From Planktophila sp965267775 (lineage in GTDB: Bacteria; Actinomycetota; Actinomycetes; Nanopelagicales; Nanopelagicaceae), in NCBI GenBank assembly GCA_965267775.1, contig OZ254140.1, positions 1,432,324 through 1,496,323 on the forward strand: DNA of 64,000 nt. Direction: 5' to 3'. A model generated the notes under the pieces. It did not search any database. It saw nothing but the letters and a program-made list of their open reading frames with translations, and was not told where the DNA came from. Shown here in pieces: positions 51,991 to 60,756 of the stretch (within the stretch, counting starts at the first letter, position 1; every line of letters begins with the position of its first letter). The position numbers and the translations under genes were made by a program.

Positions 51991-52590
51991 ATGACCCCGG
52001 CACCTAGTGCGGGCAGCGAAGGTACGAAGAAGAAGCGTAGGCGCAAGCGCCCGGCGCATCGCTCCCCACAGAATTCACCTACCGAAAACGGTGGGCAGCA
52101 AGTGAAGAAGACCCCTGCAAAGAAGGTTTCACCTGCCCGCACCTATGCAAAGCGTGTAGATGAGGTCAGCGCTGGCGGACTCGTTGTAGATACCACTGGA
52201 AAGTTAGGCCTACTTATTGGTCGTCGCGATCAGAAGGATGCCAGCGGCAAGAAAATTCTCTGGTCACTTCCTAAGGGACATATTGAAGAGGGTGAAACTC
52301 CTGAGCAGGCCGCTCTTCGCGAGGTTGAGGAAGAGACTGGGATTCAATCTCAGATTGAGAAACACCTTGGCATCATCGACTTCTGGTTTATGGCAGGTGG
52401 AAAGCGAATTCATAAGACCGTTCATCACTATCTCTTCCGCGAGAGCGGTGGACTCCTTGCCGCTCAAGAGAGTGAAGTCGATGAGGTTGCATGGTTTCCG
52501 TTAACGGAGATCATTGAAAAGCTTGCCTATCCCGATGAGAAGAAGTTAATTGCACGTACTAACGCAACATCAGAGCTTGAGGCGATATGA
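51991..52590 (+). CDS. Nudix hydrolase (MutT4 position)
   Basis: A 199-residue protein. A very basic, disordered N-terminus (about 1-55, KKKRRRKRPAHR) precedes a Nudix fold with a complete box: Gly96, Glu102, then REVEEETGI at 110-118. It hydrolyses a nucleoside diphosphate derivative; in mycobacteria the gene beside pcnA is mutT4. The basic tail may bind nucleic acid. Its stop overlaps the next start (ATGA). Confidence 0.92.
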   Translation: MTPAPSAGSEGTKKKRRRKRPAHRSPQNSPTENGGQQVKKTPAKKVSPARTYAKRVDEVSAGGLVVDTTGKLGLLIGRRDQKDASGKKILWSLPKGHIEEGETPEQAALREVEEETGIQSQIEKHLGIIDFWFMAGGKRIHKTVHHYLFRESGGLLAAQESEVDEVAWFPLTEIIEKLAYPDEKKLIARTNATSELEAI

Positions 52591-53690
52591 GAAAAGTATT
52601 TGCCTCGCTCATTGCAGCCGTTGCCCTGATCGCACCTCTACCGCAAGCAATTGCTGCTACACCTGTTATTAGAGTTGTAGATATTCCTCACCGAAATTTT
52701 GATGGAACATTTCGCGACAATGAGCTATCAAAGACTCTGACTCCTGATGGACGTCTTGGTAAAGCACTCTTTACATCTAACTCAGCTGCTACATGGGTCA
52801 TTGATGCATATCTCATCGATGAGATCGAAGATATGGCCGATGGATATACCTTTGAAGGTAAGGCAGATCCGGTCGGCACTAGCATTGCAAAGATCTGGTT
52901 ACAGCAACTTCGCATTGCAACTATTGGAAATCCCATCGTCGCACTTCCTTACGGAAATCCTGATGCATCACTGGCCCGTAAATTGGCGCCGAGTGAGATC
53001 AATTTCTATTCAGCGCTAGGTGCATCAAAGTTAGAAACATTCTTCGGCCGCGCTGTTATTTCACAGAATGGTTGGGGCAGCGGAAAGTCGCGCCTAGATA
53101 GCCAATATCAAGAGTTTTACCGCAGTGAGCGAACTCTTCTCCTTGGTCTGAGCAAGGTAATCACCACCCCTGAAATTACAAACCTTCGAGAGAAGCTAGG
53201 CCTTGTTCTCAACCCCCAATTAAGCGTTGAAGATCGCGCATACTTTTCATACTCTGCACGTGATGCTGTCCGTAAGGTTGCTGGAAAATTGAAAGTTGTC
53301 TCTGGTCGTTATCAATTAACATCTGAGACGACAAAGGTTCCGTTGACCCTTGTAAATAAATTTGAAACTGCAACGACTGTTAATCTCTCACTTATTCCAA
53401 TGAATTCACGAGTACAGGTTGAGAACGTCAACAACATCACGATTCCACCTAAATCCCAAGTTCAGATTGCTGTCACCTTCGATGTCATTGCATCTGGTTC
53501 AACTCTTGTACTTGCTCAATTAATGACGCCACAGGGAACCCGCGTCGGTGAGGTATCAAAGTTAAATCTCACAATGACTGTCATTGATTCACGCGTTGCC
53601 TGGTTTACAACAGCTGCTGCCATCGTTCTCTTCTTGGGAGCAATTGCTCAATCAGTCCGTCGAATCCGGAGGAGCCGTAATGAAAAATAA
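52587..53690 (+). CDS. DUF6049-like exported membrane-anchored protein
   Basis: A 367-residue protein with a signal peptide (MRKVFASLIAAVALIAPLP..AIAA), a large extracytoplasmic region and a single C-terminal helix (about 340-358) with a basic tail (RRIRRSRNEK). A beta-rich segment (about 240-330) precedes the helix. Its position between the nudix gene and murJ matches the actinobacterial DUF6049 family (Rv3909 position), but it is under half the length of the mycobacterial member. Function is unknown; a role with MurJ in envelope assembly is inferred. Confidence 0.78.
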   Translation: MRKVFASLIAAVALIAPLPQAIAATPVIRVVDIPHRNFDGTFRDNELSKTLTPDGRLGKALFTSNSAATWVIDAYLIDEIEDMADGYTFEGKADPVGTSIAKIWLQQLRIATIGNPIVALPYGNPDASLARKLAPSEINFYSALGASKLETFFGRAVISQNGWGSGKSRLDSQYQEFYRSERTLLLGLSKVITTPEITNLREKLGLVLNPQLSVEDRAYFSYSARDAVRKVAGKLKVVSGRYQLTSETTKVPLTLVNKFETATTVNLSLIPMNSRVQVENVNNITIPPKSQVQIAVTFDVIASGSTLVLAQLMTPQGTRVGEVSKLNLTMTVIDSRVAWFTTAAAIVLFLGAIAQSVRRIRRSRNEK

Positions 53691-55311
53691 TGAGCTCTTC
53701 CGCGCATCTTCCATCATGGCGATCGGCACCATCTTCTCTCGCATCACCGGATTCTTCCGCGCAATTCTTGCAGTGGCAGTTCTTGGAACCGCTCTCTTGG
53801 CCGATACATATAACGTCGCAAATACAATGCCTAATATTCTCTACAACTTACTTGTTGGTGGAGCGCTTACCGCAATCTTTGTACCGCAGTTAGTTCGATC
53901 ATTTAACGATGAAGATGGCGGTCATGGTTTCGCTTCCCGCCTCGTCACTACGATCTCAGGAATTCTCTTCGTACTTGTTGTCATTGGAGTTATCTTTGCT
54001 CCACTTCTCGTTCGCCTCTATGCGCCAGAATTCTCTGAAATTGGTTTTGAACATGAGCGCGCGATTGCAGTTGCCTTTACCCGCTACTGCCTTCCGCAGA
54101 TATTCTTCCTCGGCCTCTTTACGATGTTGGGTCAGGTCGCAAATGCTCGCGGATCCTTCGCACCTCTTATGTGGGCGCCAATCGCTAATAACCTCGTAGT
54201 TATCGTTGTTTTCAGCGGCTTCCTCACCTTCCAGCACAACATTGCAGTGGGAACTATTACCGATTTCCAGATTCAACTCTTGGGTTGGGGAACAACAGCA
54301 GGAGTTGTCATTCAAGCTCTCATCCTCATCCCTGTCGTGCATCGTTCGGGAATCAAGATCCGCCCTATCTTTGGCGTTAAAGGGCTAGGTAAGTCATTTT
54401 CGCTCGCTGGATGGACGCTTATCTATGTATTAATTTCCCAGCTTGGATATCTCGTTACTGTCAACGTTGCAACCGCTGCTGCAGTGCGAAGCGCAAAGGC
54501 TGGAATTTCAACTGGCGTTGGTTTCACGCCATATACAAGTGCGTACTACATCATGCTCCTGCCGTACTCGATTGTGACTATCTCTATCGTGACAGCGTTG
54601 TTGCCACATCTTTCAAAGCTGGCAATTGAGAAGAAGGTTGAGGATGTTCGCCTTCAGCTAATTCGTGCAATCAAGATGGTCGGAGTTGTCACTGTTCCAA
54701 GCGCTGTAGCACTTATCTTCTTCGGTCCACTGATGACAGAAGTTCTCTATATGGGTATCTCACTCGATGATTCACGTTATATCGGATATGTACTTGCCGC
54801 GCTCGGTCTCGGCCTAGTTCCATTTAGTATCAACTTGATTCTCGTCCGAGGTTTCAATGCATTTGAAGATACAAAGACTCAAGTGACTTCTATTCTGATA
54901 ATTAACGTTATCTCTGTCTTGCTCTCCTATATATTCTTATGGAAACTTGCTAGCGATGTCGTCACTGTTGGTCTCGGAATCGCTTTCTCTATTAGTTATA
55001 TCGTCGGTCTCTCAATTACTTTAAAGTTAATCAAGAAGCATGTTGGTAGCCTCAAACTCGCAGATTTCGCAGGCCAACACCTTGCACTCCTTGCCGCATC
55101 ACTTATTGCAATGGTGCCCCTATTCGCACTCTCTACCTATCTTGGTTGGGCCGATGATTCAGCGCCGCTGATCACTCGCGCAATTCGATTGGCTGGAGTT
55201 TTGACCTTCGCAGGCTGTGGCTATCTCTTCCTCGCCCATCGCTTCAAAGTGGCTGAAATCGCAGGTCTTCGAAGCTTCGCCACAACTGTTTCGGCCAAGC
55301 TCAAGCGATAA
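53680..55311 (+). CDS. murJ: Lipid II flippase MurJ
   Basis: A 543-residue MATE-like membrane protein with about fourteen helices that flips lipid II for peptidoglycan synthesis. The conserved N-terminus SSIMAIGTIFSRITGFFR carries the essential Arg. The start at 53680 follows GGAGGAG; the frame is open 32 codons further upstream inside the previous gene, which is not used. It lacks the pseudokinase and extracytoplasmic extension of mycobacterial MviN, so CwlM/FhaA-type regulation through that domain is absent. Confidence 0.94.
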   Translation: MKNNELFRASSIMAIGTIFSRITGFFRAILAVAVLGTALLADTYNVANTMPNILYNLLVGGALTAIFVPQLVRSFNDEDGGHGFASRLVTTISGILFVLVVIGVIFAPLLVRLYAPEFSEIGFEHERAIAVAFTRYCLPQIFFLGLFTMLGQVANARGSFAPLMWAPIANNLVVIVVFSGFLTFQHNIAVGTITDFQIQLLGWGTTAGVVIQALILIPVVHRSGIKIRPIFGVKGLGKSFSLAGWTLIYVLISQLGYLVTVNVATAAAVRSAKAGISTGVGFTPYTSAYYIMLLPYSIVTISIVTALLPHLSKLAIEKKVEDVRLQLIRAIKMVGVVTVPSAVALIFFGPLMTEVLYMGISLDDSRYIGYVLAALGLGLVPFSINLILVRGFNAFEDTKTQVTSILIINVISVLLSYIFLWKLASDVVTVGLGIAFSISYIVGLSITLKLIKKHVGSLKLADFAGQHLALLAASLIAMVPLFALSTYLGWADDSAPLITRAIRLAGVLTFAGCGYLFLAHRFKVAEIAGLRSFATTVSAKLKR

Positions 55312-55319
55312 AGGCGCGA

Positions 55320-55325
55320 TAAGGT
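55320..55325 (+). promoter_or_regulatory. -10 box for leaderless trxB
   Basis: The sequence reads TAAGGT-GCGCTT-ATG in the 20-bp gap after murJ. The trx genes therefore have their own promoter. Confidence 0.5.
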
Positions 55326-55331
55326 GCGCTT

Positions 55332-56261
55332 ATGAGCACCGAAGTTCGCGAAGTCGTCATTGTTGGATCTGGCCCTGCTGGATATACCGCTGCTATCTAT
55401 GCAGCTCGTGCAGATCTCAAGCCTGTCATCTATGAAGGCTCGGTGACTGCTGGTGGCGCACTTATGAACACCACTGAGGTCGAAAACTTCCCTGGATTCA
55501 TCGACGGAATTATGGGTCCAGACCTTATGGACAATATGCGTAAGCAAGCTAAGCGCTTTGGTGCAGAGTTGATTACAGATGATGTTGTTGAGATGGATCT
55601 GACATCAGAGATCAAAGTTATTAAAGATGGTTCAGGTAATGTCGTGAAGGCAAAGTCTGTCATTCTTGCAATGGGTTCTGCATATCGCGAGATCGGACTT
55701 GAGAATGAGAAGCGTCTCTCAGGTCGCGGTGTCTCATGGTGTGCAACATGCGATGGATTCTTCTTCCGCGATCAGACAATTGCAGTTGTAGGTGGTGGTG
55801 ACTCTGCAGTTGAGGAGGCAACGTTTCTTACAAAGTTTGCATCGAAGGTTGTCTTGATTCACCGTCGTGATTCATTGCGCGCATCAAAGATTATGCAGGA
55901 GCGCGCCTTCAATAATCCTAAGCTTGAGATGATGTGGGATACAGAAGTTATTGATGTTCTCGGTGAGAATAAAGTTGAAGGTCTTAAGTTGAAGAACACC
56001 AAGACCGGTGAAGAATCAACTGGAGCATTTACTGGTCTCTTCGTTGCCATCGGACATATTCCACGTTCTGAACTCGTTGCGACTCAGGTTGCACTTGATA
56101 ATGAGGCGTATGTAAAGGTTGAAGATCGTTCAACACGTACCAATATTGCTGGTGTCTTCGCATGTGGTGATCTCGTCGATCACACATACCAACAGGCAAT
56201 CACAGCTGCAGGTTCTGGTTGCCAGGCGGCAATCGATGCCGAGAAGTTCTTAGCCCACTAA
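55332..56261 (+). CDS. trxB: Thioredoxin reductase
   Basis: A 309-residue NADPH-dependent flavoenzyme that reduces thioredoxin. The FAD motif is IVGSGPAGYTAA, the redox pair is Cys137/Cys140 in WCATCDG, the NADPH motif is VVGGGDSAVEEA, and GVFACGDLVDHTYQQA binds the FAD tail. It is of normal length. It is followed 38 bp later by trxA. Confidence 0.97.
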   Translation: MSTEVREVVIVGSGPAGYTAAIYAARADLKPVIYEGSVTAGGALMNTTEVENFPGFIDGIMGPDLMDNMRKQAKRFGAELITDDVVEMDLTSEIKVIKDGSGNVVKAKSVILAMGSAYREIGLENEKRLSGRGVSWCATCDGFFFRDQTIAVVGGGDSAVEEATFLTKFASKVVLIHRRDSLRASKIMQERAFNNPKLEMMWDTEVIDVLGENKVEGLKLKNTKTGEESTGAFTGLFVAIGHIPRSELVATQVALDNEAYVKVEDRSTRTNIAGVFACGDLVDHTYQQAITAAGSGCQAAIDAEKFLAH

Positions 56262-56299
56262 ATTTCACATACAAATAACTAGATATATAGGAGCAAGTA

Positions 56300-56623
56300 A
56301 TGAGCGCACCAATCAAGGTAACGACAGCTGATTTCGACCAGGTTGTATTGAAGAGCAGTAAGCCTGTTCTCGTTGATTTCTGGGCAGAATGGTGTGGTCC
56401 TTGCCGCGCAATCGCTCCAATCTTGGACGATATCGCTGCAGAGCATGGAGATAAGCTCACAATCGCAAAGCTCAACACAGATGAAGAGTCAGCTATTGCT
56501 ATCAAGTATGGCGTGACTTCAATTCCAATGCTTAATGTCTATGTCAATGGTGAAGTTGTAAAGACCATCATCGGTGCAAAGCCAAAGCCAGCACTCTTGA
56601 AGGAACTCGAAGGCTTCATCTAA
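56300..56623 (+). CDS. trxA: Thioredoxin
   Basis: A 107-residue thioredoxin with active site WCGPC (Cys32, Cys35) and cis-Pro in TSIPMLNVY. It starts at an ATG with AGGAG. It is the partner of the adjacent trxB. Confidence 0.97.
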   Translation: MSAPIKVTTADFDQVVLKSSKPVLVDFWAEWCGPCRAIAPILDDIAAEHGDKLTIAKLNTDEESAIAIKYGVTSIPMLNVYVNGEVVKTIIGAKPKPALLKELEGFI

Positions 56624-56630
56624 ATCTCTT

Positions 56631-57635
56631 ATGAAGGAGTTATCTCCCGACGAGATTCGCTCATTTCAACAAGAGCGTGGACTCCATGTCACCGGTGAAT
56701 TAAACGATGCGACCAAGCGCGCCTTAGAAGAGGCGCGCTGGAAGCTCGGTGATCGCTCACTCAATCTCCAACCATCTCCGATGATGCGTGGCGATGATGT
56801 GGCGACTCTTCAAGCTCGCCTGACAGAGATGGGATTTAACTGCGGACGTGTCGATGGAATATATGGTCCATCGACTGAGAGCGCAGTCAAAGAGTTTCAA
56901 AAATCTGTTGGCGCCAAGGTTGATGGAAAGTGCGGACCAGCAACAATTATTGCTCTCTTACGTTTAACAAAGACAATCTCTGGTGGTGCGCCGACCGCCC
57001 TCCGCGAAAGTGCGCAACATAAGAATCGCGGACCAGCTCTTGCAAATAAGGTAATTGTTCTCGATCCAGGTTCGGCCGATGGTGAAGAAGAGATCACTCT
57101 CGATATTGCACAACGTATTGAAGGTCGTTTACTTGCACTTGGTGCAACTGTATTTCTTGTTCGCGGAGCGACAAATAATCCGACAGAACATGAACGTATT
57201 GAATTTACAAATAAGAACAACGCTGATCTCTTGATCTCATTACATACTGATCGAGATTTAAATCCGCGGGCAGAAGGTGTTGCAACATTCTTCTATGGAA
57301 GTGATGCACATGGAATTCACTCGATTGTGGGTGAGCGATTTGCATCATTGGTACAGCGTGAAATCTCTGCGCGTACCGATCTCCTCAACTGTCGTACACA
57401 TGCAAAGACTTGGGATATTTTGCGCCTTACTGAATGTCCGGCAATCCGCGTCGATTGTGGCTATCTCACCAATACTGGTGATTCACAGCGTTTAGCTCGC
57501 CCTGAATTTCGAGATACCCTCGCTGAAAGTTTCATTATTGCGATTCAACGCCTCTATCTATCGGCCGAAGATGATGCCAAGACAGGTACTTTGCGAATCT
57601 CAGACCTTCGTAGCGCCGGTATTCGACGTAATTAA
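56631..57635 (+). CDS. cwlM: CwlM-like protein, degenerate Amidase_3 with two peptidoglycan-binding domains
   Basis: A 334-residue cytosolic protein (no signal peptide). Two PG_binding_1 repeats (about 3-33 and 48-112, MRGDDVATLQARL, GIYGPSTESAVKEFQ) precede an N-acetylmuramoyl-L-alanine amidase fold (139-312). The usual DPGHGG is DPGSAD, so the first zinc His is Ser148; the later SLHTD keeps His205; the catalytic Glu position reads RVDCGYLTN with Asp275. The amidase is probably inactive. Mycobacterial CwlM, in the same place, is a PknB-phosphorylated activator of MurA. The C-terminal tail here has Thr residues (AKTGTLRIS). Confidence 0.85.
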   Translation: MKELSPDEIRSFQQERGLHVTGELNDATKRALEEARWKLGDRSLNLQPSPMMRGDDVATLQARLTEMGFNCGRVDGIYGPSTESAVKEFQKSVGAKVDGKCGPATIIALLRLTKTISGGAPTALRESAQHKNRGPALANKVIVLDPGSADGEEEITLDIAQRIEGRLLALGATVFLVRGATNNPTEHERIEFTNKNNADLLISLHTDRDLNPRAEGVATFFYGSDAHGIHSIVGERFASLVQREISARTDLLNCRTHAKTWDILRLTECPAIRVDCGYLTNTGDSQRLARPEFRDTLAESFIIAIQRLYLSAEDDAKTGTLRISDLRSAGIRRN

Positions 57636-57690
57636 CTTTCATCGTTAATTAAGTACCGACTTTGTAGGGCGGTATGGGAAGATTCATCCC

Positions 57691-58950
57691 ATGTCAGAGG
57701 TAAATATTCGCTATCAAACAGGTGCTCCACAGAATCTCGAAGAGAGATTTGCTGCGCGAGCCGCCGGAATGTTGCCCTCTGAAATTCGATCCCTCTTCGC
57801 TGTTGCTTCACGCCCAGAGATCGTCTCACTCGCTGGTGGAATGCCAAATCTCTCTGCTCTTCCAATGGAGATGATGGCTGGCGTTGTTAATGATTTGATC
57901 CTTACCAATGGCGTAGAGGCCCTCCAATATGGAAGCGGCCAAGGGCACCCCAAACTCCGCGAACAGATCTGCGATGTGATGGCCCTTGAAGGTATCCGCG
58001 CAAATCCCGACGATATTGTTGTTACAACTGGTTCACAGCAGGCTCTAGACCTCATCTCTCGAATCTTTATCGATCCAGGCGATGTTGTTCTCGTTGAAGC
58101 TCCTTCCTATGTGGGAGCTCTTGGAACATTCCGTCAATATGAGGCATCAGTTGTCCATGTAGAGATGGATCACGATGGAATGGTTCCTGATTCGCTCCGT
58201 AATGCGATTAAGAGCGTTCGTGCAGCAGGTCGCAAAATCAAATTCCTCTATCTGATTCCTAATTATCAGAATCCAACAGGTGTCTGCCTTCCAGCAGATC
58301 GCCGCACTGAGATCTTAAATATCTGCCGTGATGCAGAGATCTTTGTAGTTGAAGATAACCCTTACGGTCTCCTTGGTTTCGATAAGCCATCACCTAATGC
58401 GATGCGCGCAGAAGATTCAGAAAATGTTATCTATCTCGGATCTTTCTCTAAGACGATTGCATCTGGTCTTCGTGTGGGTTGGGCTCTCGTTCCACAATCG
58501 CTGAAAGATAAGTTGGTGATTGCATCAGAGTCTTCAATTCTCTGCCCATCAAACTTTACTCAACTTACAATCTCTAGTTACCTTGCAGATCAGCCATGGC
58601 GCGATCAGATTGCAAGCTTCTGTGAACTCTACAAAGTTCGTCGCGATGCGATGCTTGAATCACTAGAACAATATTTCCCTGAAGAGGCGACATGGACAAA
58701 GCCTGGCGGCGGATTCTATGTCTGGGTAAATTTGCCAGCAGAGATTGATACAAAGGCTCTTATGCCAAAGGCGATCGTTGCCAAGGTTGCCTATGTTCCA
58801 GGAAATGCCTTCTATGCAGATGGCCTCGGTTCTTGGTCGATGCGTCTCTCATATTGCCACCCAACTCCAGAGCGCATCCGTGAAGGTGTGAAGGCTCTCG
58901 GTGGAGTGATTAAGGGAGAGATGAAGCGCCGCGGAACAGCGCTCAACTAA
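57691..58950 (+). CDS. PLP-dependent aminotransferase (class I/II, 2-aminoadipate/MocR-like)
   Basis: A 419-residue fold-type I aminotransferase. The PLP-binding Lys254 is in GSFSKTIASGLRVGW; IPNYQNPTGV and EDNPYG are the other cofactor motifs; GGGFYVWVNLP and SYCHP close the site. The subgroup includes 2-aminoadipate, valine-pyruvate and aspartate transaminases, so the substrate is uncertain. It has no N-terminal DNA-binding domain. A box AAGATT-CATCCC before ATG may be its promoter. The 3' end overlaps convergent parB by 4 bp. Confidence 0.9.
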   Translation: MSEVNIRYQTGAPQNLEERFAARAAGMLPSEIRSLFAVASRPEIVSLAGGMPNLSALPMEMMAGVVNDLILTNGVEALQYGSGQGHPKLREQICDVMALEGIRANPDDIVVTTGSQQALDLISRIFIDPGDVVLVEAPSYVGALGTFRQYEASVVHVEMDHDGMVPDSLRNAIKSVRAAGRKIKFLYLIPNYQNPTGVCLPADRRTEILNICRDAEIFVVEDNPYGLLGFDKPSPNAMRAEDSENVIYLGSFSKTIASGLRVGWALVPQSLKDKLVIASESSILCPSNFTQLTISSYLADQPWRDQIASFCELYKVRRDAMLESLEQYFPEEATWTKPGGGFYVWVNLPAEIDTKALMPKAIVAKVAYVPGNAFYADGLGSWSMRLSYCHPTPERIREGVKALGGVIKGEMKRRGTALN

Positions 58951-59813
58951 TTTTTTTCGATCAAATCAACGATACGTTGAAGATCTTCTGTCCCTGCAAA
59001 TTCAATAACAATCTTGCCTTTGCCTTTGCCAAGTTCAACGTTGACGCGGGTATCGAGGTAATCACTGAGCAACTCAGCTGCAGCAAGTCCCGCTCCTGAT
59101 ACGCCCTTAGGTGTTGCCTTCTTACCTTTAGCATTTGATGGCTTATGGGTTGCAATGATCTCTTCTGTTGCACGAACACTGAGTCCCTCACCAACGATGC
59201 GAGATGCGAGCTTCTCAATATCGTTTGCATCGGTTAATCCAAGAAGTGCGCGAGCATGTCCTGCAGATAAAATTCCTGCAGCGACTTTACGTTGAACAGA
59301 TTCAGGCAAATTAAGAAGTCGGATTGTGTTTGAAATCTGTGGACGTGAACGTCCTAATTTGAGCGCTAACTCATCATGAGTACAGCCAAAGTCGGTGAGA
59401 AGTTGAAGATAGGCAGCGCCCTCTTCAAGTGGATTGAGTTGGCTGCGATGAATATTTTCGATGAGAGCTTCGCGAAGCAGCTCATTATCTGGAGTCTGAC
59501 GAATAATGACAGGAATTGATTTCAACCCTGCAGCCTTTGCTGCACGGAAGCGACGCTCTCCCATAATCAATTCATATTTATCTGTCGCAACTTTACGAAC
59601 AACAGGTGGTTGCAAAATTCCAAATAACTTAATCGATGAAATCAATTCATTGAGAGCCTCTTCATCAAAGACTGTACGTGGTTGACGTGGGTTAGGCGAT
59701 ATCTGCTCTAATGGGATTTCATTCTGTGTAGCAACAACAACATCATCAACGGTAAGTGATGTTGGAATAAGTGAATCTAAATTAATACCGAGTCCACCGC
59801 GCTTTGCTGCCAT
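58947..59813 (-). CDS. parB: Chromosome partitioning protein ParB
   Basis: A 288-residue CTP-dependent parS-binding clamp. The N-terminal CTP-binding domain has PRQPRTVFDEE, GERRFRAAKAAG and ENIHRSQLNPLEEG; a helix-turn-helix (HDELALKLGRSRPQISNTIRLL split by context) and a C-terminal dimer domain follow. The ATG overlaps the parA stop (TAATG). Two parS sites lie close by. Confidence 0.96.
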   Translation of the reverse strand: MAAKRGGLGINLDSLIPTSLTVDDVVVATQNEIPLEQISPNPRQPRTVFDEEALNELISSIKLFGILQPPVVRKVATDKYELIMGERRFRAAKAAGLKSIPVIIRQTPDNELLREALIENIHRSQLNPLEEGAAYLQLLTDFGCTHDELALKLGRSRPQISNTIRLLNLPESVQRKVAAGILSAGHARALLGLTDANDIEKLASRIVGEGLSVRATEEIIATHKPSNAKGKKATPKGVSGAGLAAAELLSDYLDTRVNVELGKGKGKIVIEFAGTEDLQRIVDLIEKN

Positions 59814-60736
59814 TATGCAATGCCATCCTTGTAATTAATTGAAACTACATTTGAATTAAATTCAGTTGATAGATCTGGCTCTTTCGCTTTTCCGCGTTCT
59901 GCAATCTCGCGAGCAACCTGCATATATGCAATCGCACCAGGTGATAGTGGATCGTAAGTCATTACAGTTTGATTGTAAGAAGGTGCTTCAGATACACGTA
60001 CAGCACGTGGAATTGGCACATCGATTAATTCATTTGGAAAGTGTGCACGTACATTTGCAGCAACATCATTAGAGAGGCGAGTACGTGAATCGAACATCGT
60101 TAAAATAATTGTTGAGAGATTAAGTGTTGGGTTAAGTCGCTTCTTTACAAGAGTGTATGTCTCTAATAATTGAGAGAGACCTTCAAGTGCGTAGTACTCA
60201 GTTTGAATTGGAATCATCAGCTCGCGTGATGCGGCAAATGCATTGATTGTCAGTAGCCCTAGTGATGGTGGGCAATCGATAAATATGTAGTCATAGTTAA
60301 CGCTGATCTCATCGATCGCTTCCTTTAATTGGAGCTCGCGAGCCACCATTGAAACGAGATTGATCTCAGCATTTGCTAGAGATGTATTGGATGGGATGCA
60401 GTCGAGCTCAGGAAAACCTGCCACCTTCTGAATAACTGTTGCGATGGGAGATGTACCCATCAAGACCTCATAGACGCCGGCGCTCTCACGGTGTTCAACA
60501 CCGAGGGCGGTAGAGGCATTTCCTTGGGGATCGAGGTCGATCACGAGGACTCGAAGGCCTCCCATAGCTAAAGCTGCTGCGATATTGACGGTGGAGGTCG
60601 TCTTTCCAACCCCACCCTTCTGGTTGGCCACTGTGAAGATACGGGTAGAGGCAGGCTTAGCCATCGCCTCTTTAAGGCGACGGACGCCTATCACTTTTCC
60701 ATTTGTTTCACGTGAATCATCCACAGGGGTATTCAA
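59813..60736 (-). CDS. parA: Chromosome partitioning ATPase ParA
   Basis: A 307-residue deviant Walker ATPase that moves ParB-parS complexes. The Walker A motif is NQKGGVGKTTS, preceded by an N-terminal extension of about 35 residues as in other Actinobacteria; FIDCPPSLG is Walker B. The start is uncertain: TTG 60736 gives the length quoted, with GTG 60724 and ATG 60664 as alternatives. A parS site lies inside the first codons. Confidence 0.94.
   Translation of the reverse strand: MNTPVDDSRETNGKVIGVRRLKEAMAKPASTRIFTVANQKGGVGKTTSTVNIAAALAMGGLRVLVIDLDPQGNASTALGVEHRESAGVYEVLMGTSPIATVIQKVAGFPELDCIPSNTSLANAEINLVSMVARELQLKEAIDEISVNYDYIFIDCPPSLGLLTINAFAASRELMIPIQTEYYALEGLSQLLETYTLVKKRLNPTLNLSTIILTMFDSRTRLSNDVAANVRAHFPNELIDVPIPRAVRVSEAPSYNQTVMTYDPLSPGAIAYMQVAREIAERGKAKEPDLSTEFNSNVVSINYKDGIA
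60704..60719. promoter_or_regulatory. parS site at parA start
   Basis: TGTTTCACGTGAATCA matches 15 of 16 bases of the parS consensus TGTTTCACGTGAAACA. A DnaA-box-like TCATCCACA (60717-60725) overlaps its end. Confidence 0.85.
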
Positions 60737-60756
60737 CCACCATTATGGGAGCGCTA

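Noticed and set aside
51958..52059. Upstream extension of pcnA
   Set aside because: It overlaps the divergent nudix gene and gives an Arg-rich unnatural N-terminus; GTG 51957 fits the family length.
53584..53679. Upstream extension of murJ
   Set aside because: It lies inside the coding region of the previous gene; the ATG at 53680 has GGAGGAG and the family N-terminus.
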